DNA of 32,864 bases from Thermoplasmatota archaeon (GCA_023487765.1 JAMDBW010000030.1:361-33224), one strand, 5' to 3'. Positions 9,380 to 17,920 are shown, counted from the first letter of the stretch. Notes: generated by a model not told the origin, from the sequence alone. Translations and numbers: made by a program.

Positions 9380-11302
9380 TCAATAGAGCCTCACAGTTTC
9401 AAGATTTCTTAAGGCTACCGCGTCTACACCGAACTTTGACCGGACAAGCCTTGCAAATTCTGCTGCCTTTTCTCCGTCACCGTGATTGACAAGAATCTTC
9501 TTGGGCATAGGCTGCATTGTGGCGATGTAGGATAACAGTTGTCTCTTGTCTGAGTGACCTGAAAATCCTTCAGAAGTCTCTATCGCCATCTTCACCTGGA
9601 ACCTGGTCTGCCTGCCATTTTCAGACAGGGTTATCTCATCCATCCCCCTCTGGATTCTGCGGCCCATTGTGCCGTCAGCCTGGTAACCGACAAATACCAG
9701 TGAATTTTCCGGGGATGTTACCCACGTCTTGAAATATTCCATTACAGGGCCGCCACTCATCATTCCGGACGTTGCGAGAACGATCTTGCTCTCTCCGGAA
9801 TCACAGATTTCCTGCCGTTGCTGTTTTGTCTCGACCTTCTGGAATATGGGGCTCAAAAATGGATTCTCACGCCTGAACATGATTGATTCCCTGAGATTCT
9901 TGTTCAGATATTCAGGATAAGCTGCGTGAATAGCCGTAGCTTCCATGATCATTCCGTCAAGATACACGGGAACTTCCTTGATTTTGCCCATCCTGACCGC
10001 TTCCTCAAGTACCAGCATAACCTCCTGACTCCTGCCTACCGCAAAAACTGGTACCAGTACGGAGCCGCCACGCTCAAAGGTCCGGTTAATAATGTCCACG
10101 AAATTGTTGGATGCCTCCGCTCTTGGATGATGATAATCGTCCCTTCCTGCGTAAGTCGATTCCGTCATGAATGTTTCTGCTCTCGGGAACTTATTATTGG
10201 CGGGATTGAACAGCCATGTCTTCTCAAATTTAACATCCCCGCTGAGAACCACGTTGTATAGGCCTTCGCCGATATGGAGGTGGACAGATGCCGATCCAAG
10301 AATGTGTCCCGCATTATAGAAAGTGAGTCTGAGATCCCGGGTTATGTCCGTGGTCTCGTTATATCTGAGAACAATGGACCGTTTCAGTGCCTCCCTTACA
10401 TGTTTGGATTCATAGGGTCCCTTGTGGCCTTCAGCATGAGCTACCTTGATATAATCGTTCTGCAGCAATGCAGAAAGGTCCCTGGTCGGAGGAGTCATGT
10501 ATACCGGGCCTTCATAGCCGTACTTGTACAGTATAGGCAAAAGGCCGGAATGATCCAGATGGGCATGGGTGAGTATTACAGCATCCAGTGAACTGAATGG
10601 TTGAATCTCCGGAACGTAGAGGTATGGAGCTCCTGCCCAGGGCTGTTCCTCAACGTCGTTGATGTTCATCATTCCGCAGTCCACAAGCACCTTGGAGTTG
10701 TTCGTTGAGATCAAGGTCGCACTTCTGCCGACTTCTCTGTGCCCACCGAGAGCGGTAACCCTTACCCACGTTTCCCCCGGCATCGTAGGTATGTTGAGTT
10801 TTTCCCCGAGGTTATGCAGGAAGGTCTTTCTCTCCTGTTTAACGTCTCTGAGGAATTCCCTCATTTCTTTGACCGTTCTGGAGTGCATTGGCGGGGCTCT
10901 CACTATTCTCGGTGACCATTTAGTCTGTTCCTTGATGCCGATAATGTATTCAGAATCTCTTGACGTGATCACTGTTGGCTCTTCGACCTCTATGACAACT
11001 TCTCCTGTATCCGATTCAAAGTAAAGATCCTTGAACCCTGCAGATTCTGGAATCAGCTGTTCAATGATCGATCGGGCCTCATCTTCCGGTGAAAGGATTG
11101 ATGGATCAGGTCTTATGGCAATTCTTCTTCTCATTTCCTGGGCTATCTGTTTCGCAATATCATCCCTCCTGGAAAATAACTCCTGATTCTTGGTGTACAC
11201 CACGATCGTAGGACCTTCATAGTCTACCGCAGTGATCTCATTCTCAGGATAGAGGCGATCGAATATAGTTCTGGCTTCCGAAAGGTAATCTCTAAAAGAC
11301 AT
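9380..11302 (-). CDS. aCPSF1, KH-domain beta-CASP ribonuclease
   Basis: Archaeal homologue of the eukaryotic cleavage and polyadenylation nuclease CPSF73; the family is known to cut at U-rich sites and to drive 3'-end formation and transcription termination. 640 residues. The N-terminal 140 or so residues hold the KH-like RNA-binding region, followed by a metallo-beta-lactamase fold with zinc motif HAHLDH (246-251), VDCGMM, then the beta-CASP insertion and C-terminal metal ligands (HSDKRQLL, VNHGDGEKA). The full domain set is present. A TATA box at 11330-11321 lies 24 bases before the ATG, so the gene has its own leaderless promoter although it follows psmB by 43 bases on the same strand. Confidence 0.95.
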   Translation of the reverse strand: MSFRDYLSEARTIFDRLYPENEITAVDYEGPTIVVYTKNQELFSRRDDIAKQIAQEMRRRIAIRPDPSILSPEDEARSIIEQLIPESAGFKDLYFESDTGEVVIEVEEPTVITSRDSEYIIGIKEQTKWSPRIVRAPPMHSRTVKEMREFLRDVKQERKTFLHNLGEKLNIPTMPGETWVRVTALGGHREVGRSATLISTNNSKVLVDCGMMNINDVEEQPWAGAPYLYVPEIQPFSSLDAVILTHAHLDHSGLLPILYKYGYEGPVYMTPPTRDLSALLQNDYIKVAHAEGHKGPYESKHVREALKRSIVLRYNETTDITRDLRLTFYNAGHILGSASVHLHIGEGLYNVVLSGDVKFEKTWLFNPANNKFPRAETFMTESTYAGRDDYHHPRAEASNNFVDIINRTFERGGSVLVPVFAVGRSQEVMLVLEEAVRMGKIKEVPVYLDGMIMEATAIHAAYPEYLNKNLRESIMFRRENPFLSPIFQKVETKQQRQEICDSGESKIVLATSGMMSGGPVMEYFKTWVTSPENSLVFVGYQADGTMGRRIQRGMDEITLSENGRQTRFQVKMAIETSEGFSGHSDKRQLLSYIATMQPMPKKILVNHGDGEKAAEFARLVRSKFGVDAVALRNLETVRLY

Positions 11303-11320
11303 TATAGGGCGCTCCCCGAA

Positions 11321-11330
11321 TAAATTTATA
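11321..11330 (-). promoter_or_regulatory. TATA box of aCPSF1
   Basis: On the minus strand TATAAATTTA, a near-consensus archaeal TATA element, centred about 24 bases upstream of ATG 11302. It lies in the 43-base gap downstream of psmB and predicts a leaderless aCPSF1 message independent of the proteasome gene. Confidence 0.65.
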
Positions 11331-11345
11331 ATGTTAATGGTTAAT

Positions 11346-11981
11346 TTATACAGTTAATTTATATTTGTTTATTTTACTGGTAACTTCATCTTCTGAAAGT
11401 TGTCGGTAGCCGTTCTTCTGATCAATTACCGCAACATCGATGAAGCCGCCAGAAGCGGAATCTCTCTGTTTTGCTGCTGATACCCCCCTTATGACAAGTT
11501 CTATTCCCTCGTCAACACTCATGTCTCTTTTAAAGCCATTTTCCAGTACACCATAAACAAAAGGCGAACCTGATCCGGTGCTGGCATAAATATCCTCAAC
11601 AGATCCTCCGGCTGCATCGACTGAGAATATGTGCGGGGCTTTGTCATAGCCGGCAATCAGTATCTGAACCATGTATGGATAGAATTTTGATTGATTCAGG
11701 ATGTTAGACAGAAGTGTGGCAGCAGCCTCAATCGGCATATTAACCCTTCTCTGAAGCCTGTAGATTTCAAGTTCTGCAGACATATACCTGACGAGAACCT
11801 GAGCGTCACCGACAAGACCTGCTATGGTCATTGCCGCATGGGTATCTATCTGGTGTAATTTTTTGCCGTCCTTGTGCATGATAAAATGATCCATGGTAAC
11901 TCTTCTTTCTGTTGCCATTACCACAGCATCTTTTACCGTGATTGCCACCGTCGTTGTTCCAGTATGTAATTTTTGATCCAT
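11346..11981 (-). CDS. psmB: Proteasome subunit beta (catalytic)
   Basis: Catalytic subunit of the archaeal 20S proteasome. 211 residues. A short propeptide, MDQKLHTG, would be removed autocatalytically to expose Thr9 as the nucleophile of the mature chain ([20 protein letters not shown]). In mature numbering T1, E17 and K33 are in place, as are GSGSPFVYG and [10 protein letters not shown]. Length, propeptide and active site closely resemble the well-studied Thermoplasma acidophilum subunit, which is the main evidence for the order. On the minus strand GGATGTGA precedes the ATG by about four bases as a Shine-Dalgarno site, and an AT-rich element (about 12037-12028) may be its promoter. The alpha subunit is not in the window. 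Confidence 0.97.
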   Translation of the reverse strand: MDQKLHTGTTTVAITVKDAVVMATERRVTMDHFIMHKDGKKLHQIDTHAAMTIAGLVGDAQVLVRYMSAELEIYRLQRRVNMPIEAAATLLSNILNQSKFYPYMVQILIAGYDKAPHIFSVDAAGGSVEDIYASTGSGSPFVYGVLENGFKRDMSVDEGIELVIRGVSAAKQRDSASGGFIDVAVIDQKNGYRQLSEDEVTSKINKYKLTV

Positions 11982-12377
11982 TAAGTCACATCCTTCAAAA
12001 GATAACTGAAGCAGAATTTTGTTTTGCTATTAAATGTTTTCCCGGTTAAGAATGTCAACTCTGCGTTGACAGGTAATAATGTTATCAGTATGAGGTTCTG
12101 AGTAATCCTCCCCGGTCTTGAACTGATCTTGCATATTCATTTCCATCCTTGCGTTCTTGGGGGGAAATTTCACGTGTTCCACTCTGAATTCCTGACCGGA
12201 TTTCTCTTTCCAGGGTAATGGGACAGAACATAGTGGGGATTGAAACGGGCGACCGGTACTCCCGATTCAACATTGCCCGTAGGTGGAAAAATTGGCAAAC
12301 AAGTCGCAGCATAGTGACTGACTGAACAGAAATGATTATGGGTTTACGAAAATAAAAGTGGGAAAGTATGTCCACCA
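11982..12377. other. Intergenic stretch, promoter side of psmB
   Basis: About 400 bases. The first 60 or so contain the psmB leader and promoter (minus strand). The rest has a 97-codon minus-strand frame (12378-12085) with no family signature and an Arg/Ser-rich, low-hydrophobicity composition; I do not consider it a gene. No RNA gene or repeat was recognised. Confidence 0.5.
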
Positions 12378-13091
12378 TTAAGAGACAATTATGTTTCCGC
12401 TCTCCGATGGAGACACGTTGAAGGCGTCAACCCATACCTGCCCCTGGTAAAAATAGGTAAAGGAGAATGTCTCCGAACTCACTGAATAACCGGGGAAGTA
12501 TTGCGCCAACCAGTCAATTGCAGCAAGAGGGGTTTTTGCACTGGAATACGCGCCAAGGAATGACGGCGATCCCCCGTAGTTGAATGTTCCCAGGAAACCA
12601 TGAGTTGCGTTTAACGGGTTAAATGTTCCAGTGAACCAGCCAGTTACGTATCCGGAGAAGTGAGCGACTCCTTTGCCATTCTCGGTTCCATTGAGGCCGG
12701 GTGCAGGCACACCCGCATATGTGGTGGCAGTCCCCCTGTACAGCAAGGCGAAGAAGAATGTCCCGTTCGGCTCCACCCATATCTTTGCGTTGAGTGTGTA
12801 GTTGTCGATGGCCCAGTACCCCTGATATCCGGAGTCTTCGTCATTAATGACCTTTGCAACAGCATTCACCTTCAGCGTTGATCCCGGCGCTGGGTTAGGC
12901 TCCTTACCCTTGGTAATCTCCTTCATCATCCCGCCAGTCTGGCTGTCAGACACCTCTGACTGCATTGGGTGCGGCTGGCTCGAAGAGGATGTCACCACCC
13001 CGGTAGAGACGCTCATTCCGGTTACGGCGATTACTATCACAGCCAATAGCAAGCTTTTCCGCAATAGGTTATAATTTCCTTCACTTTTCAT
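12378..13091 (-). CDS. Secreted protein of unknown function
   Basis: 237 residues. The N-terminus (MKSEGNYNLLRKS, then LLLAVIVIAVTGMSVSTGVV) is a signal peptide or membrane anchor, followed by a Ser/Gln/Pro linker and a hydrophilic, Gly/Tyr/Phe-rich extracellular part with several N-x-T/S sites (NYT, NGT, NAT). The body reads as a beta-rich domain (repeated aromatic turns such as GYQGYWAIDNYTLNAKIWV and FSGYVTGWFTGTF). I recognise no enzyme motif and assign no function. A TATA-like CACTTAAGTA lies at 13130-13121, further upstream than in the leaderless genes here. A surface or exported protein is the most that can be said. Confidence 0.7.
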   Translation of the reverse strand: MKSEGNYNLLRKSLLLAVIVIAVTGMSVSTGVVTSSSSQPHPMQSEVSDSQTGGMMKEITKGKEPNPAPGSTLKVNAVAKVINDEDSGYQGYWAIDNYTLNAKIWVEPNGTFFFALLYRGTATTYAGVPAPGLNGTENGKGVAHFSGYVTGWFTGTFNPLNATHGFLGTFNYGGSPSFLGAYSSAKTPLAAIDWLAQYFPGYSVSSETFSFTYFYQGQVWVDAFNVSPSESGNIIVS

Positions 13092-13280
13092 TTTGATCGC
13101 CTAAAATAACACGGAGACGGTACTTAAGTGTTTTTACGTAGATGAATTTGCACACGGAAGCCGTTTTTCTTGGAATTCAGGTGCAAGATCGATTAGGGTG
13201 CAAAGTCATTTAACCCGAACGCGGGCCCATCCTGTAAAATTCTATTTTCCCCGTGTTAATGTCAAAAAAAGAGCGATTGA

Positions 13281-13290
13281 ACTTAAATAT
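13281..13290 (+). promoter_or_regulatory. TATA box of the CBS-pair gene
   Basis: ACTTAAATAT centred about 24 bases before ATG 13310; predicts a leaderless transcript. Confidence 0.55.
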
Positions 13291-13309
13291 TTCCGCAGCA
13301 TAGCGTACC

Positions 13310-13732
13310 ATGGTCCTGTATGCCAGAGACATAATGAAGGAATACACACTGATGCTCAGCGCAGAAACCTCGGCGCATGAGGCAGCGAAGATCATGAGCA
13401 ATGATCACGTGGGTTTTGTAATTGTTCAAATTGACAATAAGCCTCACGGTGTTGTGACTGAATGGGATTTCATAAACAAAATAATCGCTAGGGATCTTGA
13501 TCCAAGAAACGTAAAGTTGAAAGATATCATGAACACTCCGCTCATGTCCGTTGATCCAAAAACTCCCACTGACCAGGTCACCGTACTTATGAACAAACAT
13601 GGTGTGAGGAGATTACCTGTCATAGAGAACGGAAAGCTGATTGGGGTAATTACATCAAGAGACGTACTTAGAATATTCAAGGATTACATGGATAATCTGT
13701 CAGACGTTATAGCGAGATTCGGGAATTTCTGA
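13310..13732 (+). CDS. CBS-pair domain protein
   Basis: 140 residues made almost entirely of two CBS motifs (about 5-60 and 66-130), the paired fold that binds adenosine nucleotides or SAM as an energy or metabolite sensor. Each repeat shows the usual ending: HGVVTEWDFINKI in the first and RRLPVIENGKLIGVITSRDVLRI in the second; RDIMKEY and KDIMNTP mark the repeat beginnings. No catalytic or DNA-binding domain is attached, so it would act through a protein partner that cannot be named here. It is a single gene with its own TATA box, in the gap between the secreted protein gene and the sugar gene group. Confidence 0.88.
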   Translation: MVLYARDIMKEYTLMLSAETSAHEAAKIMSNDHVGFVIVQIDNKPHGVVTEWDFINKIIARDLDPRNVKLKDIMNTPLMSVDPKTPTDQVTVLMNKHGVRRLPVIENGKLIGVITSRDVLRIFKDYMDNLSDVIARFGNF

Positions 13733-13980
13733 AACTGGAATTTTACTGGATTAGGCGAAACACCCGAACACCGGCGCTTTAGCTGGCGAACCCGGAGCTT
13801 CTTCCCATACGCGGGACTGGTAAAGTCAGGGCCAAACGACTTGCCGTATCCGGAATAAATGAAACAGAACTGCAGGATTCATTTCTGGTATTTTCCTGCC
13901 TTAAGAGTACCTGCCAGTAAGCTGTGAGAGGCGGAAACAATCAATCAGCATCGCTAATATGAGCACGGGCAACTGAAGAG

Positions 13981-13989
13981 ATTTATAAC
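13981..13989 (+). promoter_or_regulatory. TATA box of the second SDR gene
   Basis: ATTTATAAC centred about 28 bases before ATG 14013; predicts a leaderless transcript. Confidence 0.55.
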
Positions 13990-14012
13990 TATGTTTCCGT
14001 TAACTGATTGAA

Positions 14013-14924
14013 ATGAAGGACAAGAGAGTTATAGTTACTGGTGGAGCAGGTTTTATAGGCACAAATCTTGTTGAGAGGCTCGTTGCAGACAACGAGGTTC
14101 TCGTCATTGACAATTTACATACGGGCTCGAATGAGAATCTGAAGGAATTTGAATCTGAGAATCTGAGGGTGCTGAACGAAGATGTAAAAAATATGCACAA
14201 CATCGATTTCGATGCTGATGTGGTTTTTCACCTTGGTTTCTACTCAGCCTCACCAATGTACAGAAATAATCCACAACTTGTGGCCGAGGTAGTCTCAGGA
14301 ATGATAAGTGTTCTGGAATACGCGAAAGAACGGGGTACCCCTGTCGTATTCTCTTCTACATCTTCCATATACAACGGCGTAACTCCACCCCACCGGGAGG
14401 ACATTATTCCTGCTGTAACGGATCTGTATACTGAAGGAAGAATAGCATCCGAACGACTGGGAGAATTATACAACAAACTTCATGGAGTGAATGTTGCTGC
14501 AATGAGATTCTTTTCAGTTTACGGGCATCATGAGAAGGCCAAAGCGGAATACGCAAACCTTGCAACGCAATTTCTCTGGGCAATGAAAAACAACGAATCT
14601 CCTGTAATATATGGCGACGGAGAACAGAGGAGGGATTTCGTCTACGCAACTGATGTGGCCGAGGCACTAATAAAGGCATCCGAATTCAAAGGTTTCGGCA
14701 TATTCAATGTTGGATCGGGCAGGAATTACAGCCTCAATGAACTTGTGGATAAGTTAAATAAGCTTCTCGGAAAAAACATTAAGCCGAAGTACATCGAAAT
14801 GCCTGTGAAAAACTATGTGCGCGAAACCCTCGCAGATGTTTCCAGAGCCAGGAAACTCATAGGCTTTGAGGCAAAGATTGGTCTCGACAGAGGACTGGAA
14901 TTAATAAATAAATATTACAGGTGA
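14013..14924 (+). CDS. NAD-dependent sugar-nucleotide epimerase/dehydratase, atypical active site
   Basis: Extended SDR of the UDP-glucose 4-epimerase/dehydratase group, 303 residues. Seen: GGAGFIG (10-16), D33 for the NAD ribose (VIDNLHTGS), the serine-rich strand FSSTSSIY (113-120), FFSVYGH, GDGEQRRDFVYATDVAEA and FNVGSG. The expected catalytic Y-x-x-x-K reads Y139-T-E-G-R143 (DLYTEGRIASERL), so arginine replaces the lysine that normally lowers the tyrosine pKa. Everything else is intact, so the protein may still work, bind without catalysis, or use a variant chemistry. It starts from its own TATA box and is followed 16 bases later by the heptose-kinase-like gene, probably in one transcript. 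Confidence 0.85.
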   Translation: MKDKRVIVTGGAGFIGTNLVERLVADNEVLVIDNLHTGSNENLKEFESENLRVLNEDVKNMHNIDFDADVVFHLGFYSASPMYRNNPQLVAEVVSGMISVLEYAKERGTPVVFSSTSSIYNGVTPPHREDIIPAVTDLYTEGRIASERLGELYNKLHGVNVAAMRFFSVYGHHEKAKAEYANLATQFLWAMKNNESPVIYGDGEQRRDFVYATDVAEALIKASEFKGFGIFNVGSGRNYSLNELVDKLNKLLGKNIKPKYIEMPVKNYVRETLADVSRARKLIGFEAKIGLDRGLELINKYYR

Positions 14925-14940
14925 ACATACGAAAACAAGG

Positions 14941-15918
14941 ATGATAATGTCCCGGACTCCGCTAAGAATTACATTTGTAGGCGGCGGGACAGATATTCCG
15001 GCTTACTACCAGAATCACGGCTTCGGTGCAGTGGTTTCCGCTTCTATTAATAAATATATATATGTGGCCGTCAACAAGAAGTTTGACAGCAAGATACGTC
15101 TCAGTTATTCAGTAACAGAAATTGTCGATACAGTTGACGAAATCAGGCATCCGTCAGTGAGGGAAGCTCTTAAGCTGCTGAATATAGATGGGGGCGTCGA
15201 AATAGTCAGCATATCTGACATACCGTCGAGAGGGACCGGTCTGGGTTCCAGCAGTACTTTCCTTGTAGGACTGCTCAATGCACTGCATGCTTACAAAGGA
15301 GAGCAGGCCTCGCCAAAACAACTGGCGGAGGAAGCAGTCAGGATAGAACGGATAACGCTGAATGAACCGGGAGGAAAACAGGATCAGTACATGGCTGCTT
15401 ATGGCGGAATACAACTCATGGAATTCTTTGACGATGAACGCGTTTCACTCAAGCCGGTGATAATGAACGAGGAGATGAGATCTGCTCTTCATAAACACCT
15501 GCTCATGCTCTATACCGGCAGGGAACGCAGTTCTGCTGAGATACACAAGACGCAGTCCCTGGGTGTAGACAGTAAAATTGAAAGCTATCACAGGATGAAA
15601 AAGCTTGCCTATGAAACATTTGATTCAATGTGCGCCGGAAGGATAACAAAATTAGGCGAGTTGATGCACCAGAACTGGCTGGAGAAGAAATCCCTGGCAG
15701 AGGGCATCAGTGACAACTGGATAGACAAATGCTACGATACTGCGATTTCCTCGGGGGCCATCGGAGGAAAGATGATTGGCGCGGGCGGAGGAGGATTTCT
15801 GTTGCTCGTTGCGCCGCAGGAAAAACACGGTGAAATAATATCGATGCTTCCTGAGTTGAGGGCTGAAACATTCCACATAGAATATGAGGGGAGCCGTATC
15901 ATATTCGTTGGTGACTAA
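14941..15918 (+). CDS. hddA: GHMP kinase, D-glycero-D-manno-heptose 7-phosphate kinase type
   Basis: Small-molecule kinase of the GHMP superfamily, 325 residues. The N-terminal MSRTPLRITFVGGGTDIPAY, the phosphate-binding loop GTGLGSSSTFLVGLL, EPGGKQDQYMAAYGGI and the C-terminal GAGGGGFLLLV match the HddA branch, which phosphorylates D-glycero-D-manno-heptose 7-phosphate at C1 on the way to GDP-heptose. Related fucose- and galactokinase-type enzymes share the fold, so the substrate is inferred from motif pattern and from the GmhA-like gene 4.3 kb downstream. It follows the SDR gene by 16 bases. ATG 14941 is used; ATG 14947 is an alternative that changes only two residues. Confidence 0.8.
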   Translation: MIMSRTPLRITFVGGGTDIPAYYQNHGFGAVVSASINKYIYVAVNKKFDSKIRLSYSVTEIVDTVDEIRHPSVREALKLLNIDGGVEIVSISDIPSRGTGLGSSSTFLVGLLNALHAYKGEQASPKQLAEEAVRIERITLNEPGGKQDQYMAAYGGIQLMEFFDDERVSLKPVIMNEEMRSALHKHLLMLYTGRERSSAEIHKTQSLGVDSKIESYHRMKKLAYETFDSMCAGRITKLGELMHQNWLEKKSLAEGISDNWIDKCYDTAISSGAIGGKMIGAGGGGFLLLVAPQEKHGEIISMLPELRAETFHIEYEGSRIIFVGD

Positions 15919-15947
15919 CTTTATCTTTGATTTCAGATTGGTTCTCC

Positions 15948-16190
15948 ATGCCAGAAAACGCCGATCAACTCCCGGACACAGTATTTGAAGAAGTTAAGGC
16001 AGAGATAATCAGGGCCCATTCAAAATACGGCAAATTCAACTCTACGCACGAGGCATATGCGGTAATACTTGAAGAAACTGAAGAACTGTGGGAAACCATA
16101 AGGAAGAAAGAACCAAAGCAAAGAACTTATGAAGAAGCCATTCAGGTTGCGGCTGCCACCATAGCCTTGATTATCGACCTTCTCCATTGA
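15948..16190 (+). CDS. Small MazG-like NTP pyrophosphohydrolase-fold protein
   Basis: 80 residues from ATG 15948. The segment STHEAYAVILEETEELWETI followed by EEAIQVAAATIALIIDL has the E-x-x-E spacing and second acidic helix of the all-alpha MazG/dUTPase-like fold, as in short phage and archaeal MazG-like proteins that hydrolyse aberrant or modified nucleoside triphosphates. The second metal motif is weaker than in classical MazG, so function is tentative. A TATA-like CTTTATCTT (15919-15927), just after the kinase stop codon, lies 25 bases upstream of ATG 15948; this argues for a leaderless message and against the in-frame TTG at 15927. Confidence 0.6.
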   Translation: MPENADQLPDTVFEEVKAEIIRAHSKYGKFNSTHEAYAVILEETEELWETIRKKEPKQRTYEEAIQVAAATIALIIDLLH

Positions 16191-16316
16191 GACATGGCAT
16201 CGGAGCCTGACTCCTGAGAATCTGTTTCCGATAAACTCTGATAACGACTTTCCATTGATTTCCGATGAGTTGTTTTATCGCGGTAAGTCATAACGTCACT
16301 TTTCTGATGTGAAGAA

Positions 16317-16327
16317 TATTATATTTA
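16317..16327 (+). promoter_or_regulatory. TATA box inside the longer reading frame of the HAD gene
   Basis: TATTATATTTA, centred 23 bases before GTG 16345. Its position inside the frame that could start at GTG 16309 argues that 16345 is the real start. Confidence 0.5.
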
Positions 16328-16344
16328 TCTACCATGTGCCGCGC

Positions 16345-16878
16345 GTGGAAAAATGGATAGTCTTTATGGATCTGGATGGTTCAGTCTGGGATAATAAAAA
16401 TATCTCTGCTGCCGTTCTGCCGTTCAAGAGGACTTCGCAGGATTCAATCAGCGACCTCACGGGAAGAGAAACTCATCTTCTTCCGGGTTCCAGAGAATTC
16501 CTGAAATGGGTCAAGGAACAGAATGGTCTTCTCTGCAGTCTTACCTGGAACATCCCTGAAAGGGCGATAAAGGCTTTACACGCATTCCAGATGCTTGACC
16601 TTTTTGATTTTCACAGAATTAGCATTACACCAAGAAAGGATCTGGGAATTGAAAGCATGATTTCGGAGTTGAACGGAAAGGGAATCAGGATACCTCAAGG
16701 ATCGATGTTTTACCTGGATGACAGAGACCTCCACATGATGGAAATAACGAAAAAATTTCCGGAACTAAGATTCCTGCATCTCTGGAAAACTTTCAGTTCG
16801 TTTGACGAGGCATCACAGTACATCTCAAGATACAAGGACAACGGAACTCCACGCCAATCCCTCTCTGCGTCGGAATAA
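16345..16878 (+). CDS. HAD-superfamily phosphatase, magnesium-dependent phosphatase-1 type
   Basis: 177 residues from GTG 16345. Motif I is FMDLDGSVWDN with nucleophile D9 and general acid D11, and serine where many HADs have threonine. SLTWN supplies motif II, a lysine in TPRKDLG motif III, and FYLDDRDLHMMEI the metal-binding motif IV. The layout matches the MDP-1/acid phosphatase family, a small HAD without a large cap. Its substrate is unknown; in this neighbourhood a sugar-phosphate phosphatase that does the job of GmhB (removing the 7-phosphate of heptose bisphosphate) is an attractive but unsupported idea. The start follows from the TATA box position. It converges on the methyltransferase gene with a five-base gap. 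Confidence 0.75.
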   Translation: MEKWIVFMDLDGSVWDNKNISAAVLPFKRTSQDSISDLTGRETHLLPGSREFLKWVKEQNGLLCSLTWNIPERAIKALHAFQMLDLFDFHRISITPRKDLGIESMISELNGKGIRIPQGSMFYLDDRDLHMMEITKKFPELRFLHLWKTFSSFDEASQYISRYKDNGTPRQSLSASE

Positions 16879-16883
16879 GACGA

Positions 16884-17432
16884 TCAGGACTTCAGTCCGA
16901 AACGGGAGATGTAATGGTACCTCAATTCTATTCTTTTCATTAATTTGAAGCCCTTGCTGGAAAATATTCTATCGAGATGTTCCTGATCTATCCGTATTTC
17001 AACCGGAGGGCCGATTTCCGACTCAAGTTTAAATTCTGTGAGGATTACCTCAAGATTCTCGGAGCTGTTTTTCTTTAATCTGTCTATCAGATCCTCGCGG
17101 CAGATAATATCGTGGAAACTGTTTGAAAAGAATACTTTGTTGTAGCCCGCAATATCCATGTTCTCACACACATCATCAGAAACCACTGTGAGGTTACTTA
17201 CTGGATTTTTCCCGATATTCTTCTTAAGGAGTTCCCGGGCGGTCTCGCTGGGGTCGACGTAATAGACTTTTTTCACTCTTTCTGCAAAGATTATCGAGTA
17301 GAAACCATCCCCGGCGCCGATGTCTACCAGGATATCTTCGGGGAGTGGACTGGCAACCTCCAACACATCTGGAAGGGGGATGTATTTCTCACGGAATTCA
17401 AGTGCCCTTTCATAGTTGAAATTATAGTGCAT
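16884..17432 (-). CDS. Class I SAM-dependent methyltransferase
   Basis: 182 residues. The SAM-binding motif I is LVDIGAGDGFYSIIFAERV (35-53), followed by the acidic end of strand 2 in YYVDPSE and motif post-II-like VVSDDVCEN. The middle NKVFFSNSFHDI corresponds to motif IV, with an acidic/His substrate side. The rest is a standard Rossmann methyltransferase; substrate specificity cannot be read. It is encoded opposite to the HAD gene, with its promoter next to the HicBA region (AT-rich element about 17467-17457). Confidence 0.8.
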   Translation of the reverse strand: MHYNFNYERALEFREKYIPLPDVLEVASPLPEDILVDIGAGDGFYSIIFAERVKKVYYVDPSETARELLKKNIGKNPVSNLTVVSDDVCENMDIAGYNKVFFSNSFHDIICREDLIDRLKKNSSENLEVILTEFKLESEIGPPVEIRIDQEHLDRIFSSKGFKLMKRIELRYHYISRFGLKS

Positions 17433-17681
17433 TGATCTTCGTATATACTGCTCTCTGAATTATTTTTCCATCCAGAAGACCTGAGTTCTCACCCACGAGG
17501 GCCAGTGAAATCTGGTCAATGTTTTCCATCCTGCACTGAAACAGAAAGAAGTTCCTGACGATTGAACATTTGTCGGTTATAATGCCTCATCTCATGTTAC
17601 TATAATATCGTGTTCTGGTTTCATGGATTATGGCCACAATGTCATTGATCACGTCCCGACATGAAACCTGTAGGAAAAAAC

Positions 17682-17689
17682 CTTATACG
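17682..17689 (+). promoter_or_regulatory. TATA box of the hicBA operon
   Basis: CTTATACG centred about 25 bases before ATG 17711. It shows that HicB begins at 17711 and not at the ATG 17630 upstream in frame, which lies before the TATA box. An antitoxin-bound operator may overlap it, but no clear palindrome is seen. Confidence 0.55.
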
Positions 17690-17710
17690 TTTGTTACACA
17701 TTGTTCCACG

Positions 17711-17920
17711 ATGAAATATACCATTATACTCGAGCCGGACGAGGAAGGAGGATACACTGTAACCGTACCTGCACTTCCAGGATGCATATCCGAAGGGGAC
17801 ACGAAGGAAGAAGCCATAGAGAACATTAAAGATGCCATTTCAGGTTATATCGAGAGTCTCAAAAAGCACGGAGAACCCATTCCTGTTGAAACATCCGTGG
17901 AAGTACCGATAAATGCCTAA
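17711..17920 (+). CDS. hicB: HicB family antitoxin
   Basis: 69 residues, the partial RNase H fold of HicB: MKYTIILEPDEEGGYTVTVPALPGCISEGDTKEEAIENIKDAI is the classic pattern, with PALPGC and the G-D-T-x-E-E-A turn. HicB neutralises HicA by covering its active site and usually represses the operon. There is no extra C-terminal DNA-binding domain; the chain ends soon after the fold (SVEVPINA), so DNA binding, if any, must come from the core or from a regulator elsewhere. It overlaps hicA by eight bases. The usual bacterial order is hicA-hicB; here the antitoxin comes first. Confidence 0.9.
   Translation: MKYTIILEPDEEGGYTVTVPALPGCISEGDTKEEAIENIKDAISGYIESLKKHGEPIPVETSVEVPINA

Noticed and set aside
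12231-12246. TAGTGGGGATTGAAAC, resembling the end of a CRISPR repeat
   Set aside because: A single copy without a second repeat, regular spacing or cas genes.
12085-12378. 97-codon minus frame ending downstream of psmB
   Set aside because: No family signature, odd composition, no promoter or Shine-Dalgarno site; it starts at the stop codon of the secreted protein gene and looks like chance.
13733-14012. Possible tRNA or small RNA in the gap before the second SDR gene
   Set aside because: Some short GC-rich inverted segments are present, but no cloverleaf, anticodon arm or T-loop could be built.
17630-17710. N-terminal extension of HicB from ATG 17630
   Set aside because: The TATA box lies inside this extension, and the HicB fold begins exactly at ATG 17711.
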